This document shows positions 62,346-64,000 of a stretch of DNA of 64,000 nucleotides, one piece after another. The stretch lies in contig NC_019683.1 in the NCBI RefSeq assembly GCF_000316605.1, forward strand, positions 62,001-126,000, given 5' to 3'. The stretch is from [Leptolyngbya] sp. PCC 7376. GTDB taxonomy: Bacteria; Cyanobacteriota; Cyanobacteriia; Cyanobacteriales; MRBY01. The position numbers and the translations under genes are program-made. The notes below the pieces were generated by a model. That model saw only the letters and a program-made list of their open reading frames with translations. It was not told where the DNA came from and searched no databases. The number at the start of each line of letters is the position of its first letter. The stretch's first letter is position 1.

Positions 62346-63106
62346 GGCGTTGCAGAATAGAGGTATGAATGGAGGTTGTTGACTCAATGGAATGTCCAGA
62401 ATGCCAATCTACTCATATCCGTAAGAACGGAAAGAAAAAAGGCAAACAGAATCACATCTGTGTAGATTGCGGTCGTCAGTTTATCGACCACTATAGTCAG
62501 CTCGGCTACTCAAATGCCTTCAAACGTGAATGCCTCAAAATGTATGTCAACGGTATGGGCTTTCGAGCCATTGAACGGGTGAAAGGAGTGCACCACACTA
62601 CCGTCATCACTTGGGTCAAACAAGTCGGTGCATTGCTGCCTGATGCTTATGAACCGGAAGAGATGCCTCAGGTCGGGGAACTCGATGAACTTCAAACATT
62701 CGTCGGTGCTAAAAAAACAAGGTCTGGCTCTGGACAGCAGTAGACCACTTTCAACCAGGTATTCTTGCTTGGACTATTGGTGACAGAAGTGCAGAGACAT
62801 TCAAGCCACTATGGGCAATCGTTAGTCTCTGGAGATGCTTCTTTTACGTCACAGATGGCTGGAAAGTTTATCCCATCTTTGTACCCGATGGGGACCAGAT
62901 TGTCAGTAAGACCTATATGACTCGAGTCGAAGGAGAGAACACTCGATTGCGGCATTATCTCGCTCGACTCCATCGAAAGACCTTATGTTATTCAAAGTCT
63001 GTGGAAATGTTAGAGCATTCGATTCGATTGCTGATTCACTATCTCAAGTTCTGGGATGTTCCTATCCCTCGACCCTCATAGATTCATACCTCAATTCACC
63101 AACGCC
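62346..63106 (+). mobile_element. IS1-family insertion sequence, copy B (761 bp)
   Basis: Same ends and length as copy A at 15472-16232, in opposite orientation, with a perfect 8-bp duplication GGGATGGA (62338-62345 and 63107-63114). It disrupts the SGNH-hydrolase fragment. Near-identity to copy A implies recent transposition. Confidence 0.95.
62369..63081 (+). CDS. IS1 transposase, copy B
   Basis: Same as copy A: zinc-finger head, A7 slip site near 62711-62717 and DDE core ending at TAG 63079-63081; 237 residues with the -1 shift. Protein sequence of the first frame is identical to copy A. Confidence 0.9.
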
Positions 63107-63280
63107 GGGATGGAGACCATCGGCACTCAGGTGATCATTTATCCAATGTTTACCACGATTCATCCAGGATCAAAAACATCGAAATAGGAAATATTCAGTT
63201 TTTGGCAAGCTTGTTTTGCGACTTCTTTGTAGCGATATTGATCCGAATGATTGAAATGAAAACAATCAACAAATGGCATT

Positions 63281-63493
63281 GTGCCCTTGGTCTAAACCAA
63301 ATCTTCCAAAGTCATGAAAAAGGTTTGTTGTCTTTCCAGATAACATGCCGCCGCCAATATCAAATTGCGTGCCAGATTGGGTGACTGTTGTATCTGAGTT
63401 ATTTGCTGGTGTGATTGGCTGTGCAGCCACGGGCATGCCTATCCCCAAACCCATAGGGACAATCAACCATTGCAATGCTACTGGGAATTTCAT
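63281..63493 (-). pseudogene. TPS exoprotein N-terminal fragment
   Basis: Begins MKFPVALQWLIVPMGLGIGM (signal peptide) and continues 'AQPITPANNSDTTVTQSGTQ', 'GGMLSGKTTNLFHDFGRFGL', then joins SGNH-hydrolase sequence after 'DQGHNA' near 63281. This is the start of a third TPS protein lacking all but its first 70 residues. Comparable to the intact domains at 1-338 and 49712-55309. Confidence 0.85.
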
Positions 63494-63673
63494 CTGCCAG
63501 TCCTTTGGTCAAAACAAGGAAATGATGACGATAGACACAACAAGTTATTTAAAGATAAAGAATGACCTCAATCTTTCGATTGAAATGTAGGGTTTATTCA
63601 CATATCCGACTTTTTTAATGTGGCTAAATTATGGGAATTTACTATACCGAAGAATTAGGGCAGGTACGTCTTT

Positions 63674-64000
63674 CTATTGGATAGTAATGTAGTCTGGCGT
63701 AAATTCGATTTGATTTAATTTGGCGATCGCCTGCCAATTCATAATGTCCTGGAAAAGCACACTATAGCCATCTGTGTTGGGATGGAGACCATCGGCACTG
63801 AGATGATCATTGATCCAATGTTCACCACGACTCATCCAGAGATCAAAAACATCGAAGTAAGGAATATTGAGCTTTTGGCACGCCTGTTTTGTGACTTCTT
63901 TGTAGCGATGTTGGTCGGCGTGATTGAAGTGAAAACAATCAACAAATGGCATTTTGCTCTCATTAATAGGCACCATTCCCACAAAAATCACGGGACACAG
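63674..64000 (-). CDS. SGNH/GDSL-family hydrolase, C-terminal part (runs off window)
   Basis: 108 residues are visible, open beyond the window edge. 'PVIFVGMVPINESKMPFVDC' and 'HLSADGLHPNTDGY' (the Asp-x-x-His catalytic block V) mark an SGNH hydrolase/esterase. A broken, IS1-interrupted second copy of this segment lies at 62209-63285. Between the two is a TPS 5' fragment and about 180 bp (63494-63673) without a gene. Confidence 0.88.
   Translation of the reverse strand: MCPVIFVGMVPINESKMPFVDCFHFNHADQHRYKEVTKQACQKLNIPYFDVFDLWMSRGEHWINDHLSADGLHPNTDGYSVLFQDIMNWQAIAKLNQIEFTPDYITIQ

Larger units (their letters stand above)
62209..63285 (-). pseudogene. SGNH-hydrolase C-terminal fragment, frameshifted and split by IS1
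   Basis: A second copy of the C-terminal part of the hydrolase at 63674-64000. Minus-strand pieces read 'MPFVDCFHFNHSDQYRYKEV', 'WMNRGKHWINDHLSADGLHP' after a one-base loss, then, past IS1 copy B, 'NTNGYSVLFQDIMNWQLIAQ' and a new tail to a stop near 62209. Its upstream end is joined to a TPS fragment at about 63281-63285. It is not functional. Confidence 0.85.

Noticed and set aside
63345-63590. 81-codon plus-strand ORF
   Set aside because: Antisense to the TPS 5' fragment, which has a recognisable signal peptide and domain start.

Overview
The window looks like a cyanobacterial chromosome. It encodes PSII D1 (psbA), PSI subunits PsaL and PsaI, Psb32, a CpcL-type phycobilisome linker, three CP43-like chlorophyll antenna proteins and an acyl-ACP/CoA synthetase. 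The HIP1 octamer (GCGATCGC) is scattered through most host genes. The psbA, gltA, nadK and UPF0182 genes resemble those of the Picosynechococcus (PCC 7002)/Leptolyngbya PCC 7376 group, but that placement is from memory and was not tested.

Layout. 0-8.2 kb: 5' end of a two-partner-secretion (TPS) exoprotein, then housekeeping genes (msrP, an MFS exporter, a Uma2-type nuclease, argF, a frameshifted acyl-ACP synthetase gene, a YlqD-like gene, tyrA). 8.2-28.6 kb: a minus-strand surface-glycan locus carrying the complete pseudaminic-acid-type nonulosonate pathway (pseB, pseC, pseF, pseG, pseH, pseI) with a methyltransferase, an acyltransferase, a 2OG dioxygenase, a polysaccharide-synthesis protein and an ABC exporter. 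It is split at 14.5-22.86 kb by a nested cluster of insertion sequences (IS1, IS5, IS630, IS982, IS256 remnants) and a 132-bp MITE. 29-43 kb: psb32, psaL, psaI, sixA, gltA, a lipoprotein gene, nadK, a UPF0182 gene, a HAD hydrolase, aroA, a DUF4912 gene, a methyltransferase and a VOC protein.

43.0-47.7 kb is a photosystem I antenna locus on the minus strand: two CP43-like antenna proteins, a third fused to a PsaL domain, and a membrane-anchored CpcL linker. Together they look like a kit for attaching both chlorophyll-protein and phycobilisome antennae to PSI. A high-light type psbA (Glu130) follows upstream.

49.7-64 kb is a cell-surface region: a 1.9 kaa TPS exoprotein with a seven-repeat beta-propeller-like section and a C-terminal CHAT (caspase-like) domain; a truncated paralogue of its CHAT end next to an IS630; a 1233-aa inverse-autotransporter/beta-helix protein; and a scrambled SGNH-hydrolase/TPS duplication carrying an IS1 copy nearly identical to the one in the glycan locus, in inverse orientation. 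No rRNA, tRNA or CRISPR array was recognised.
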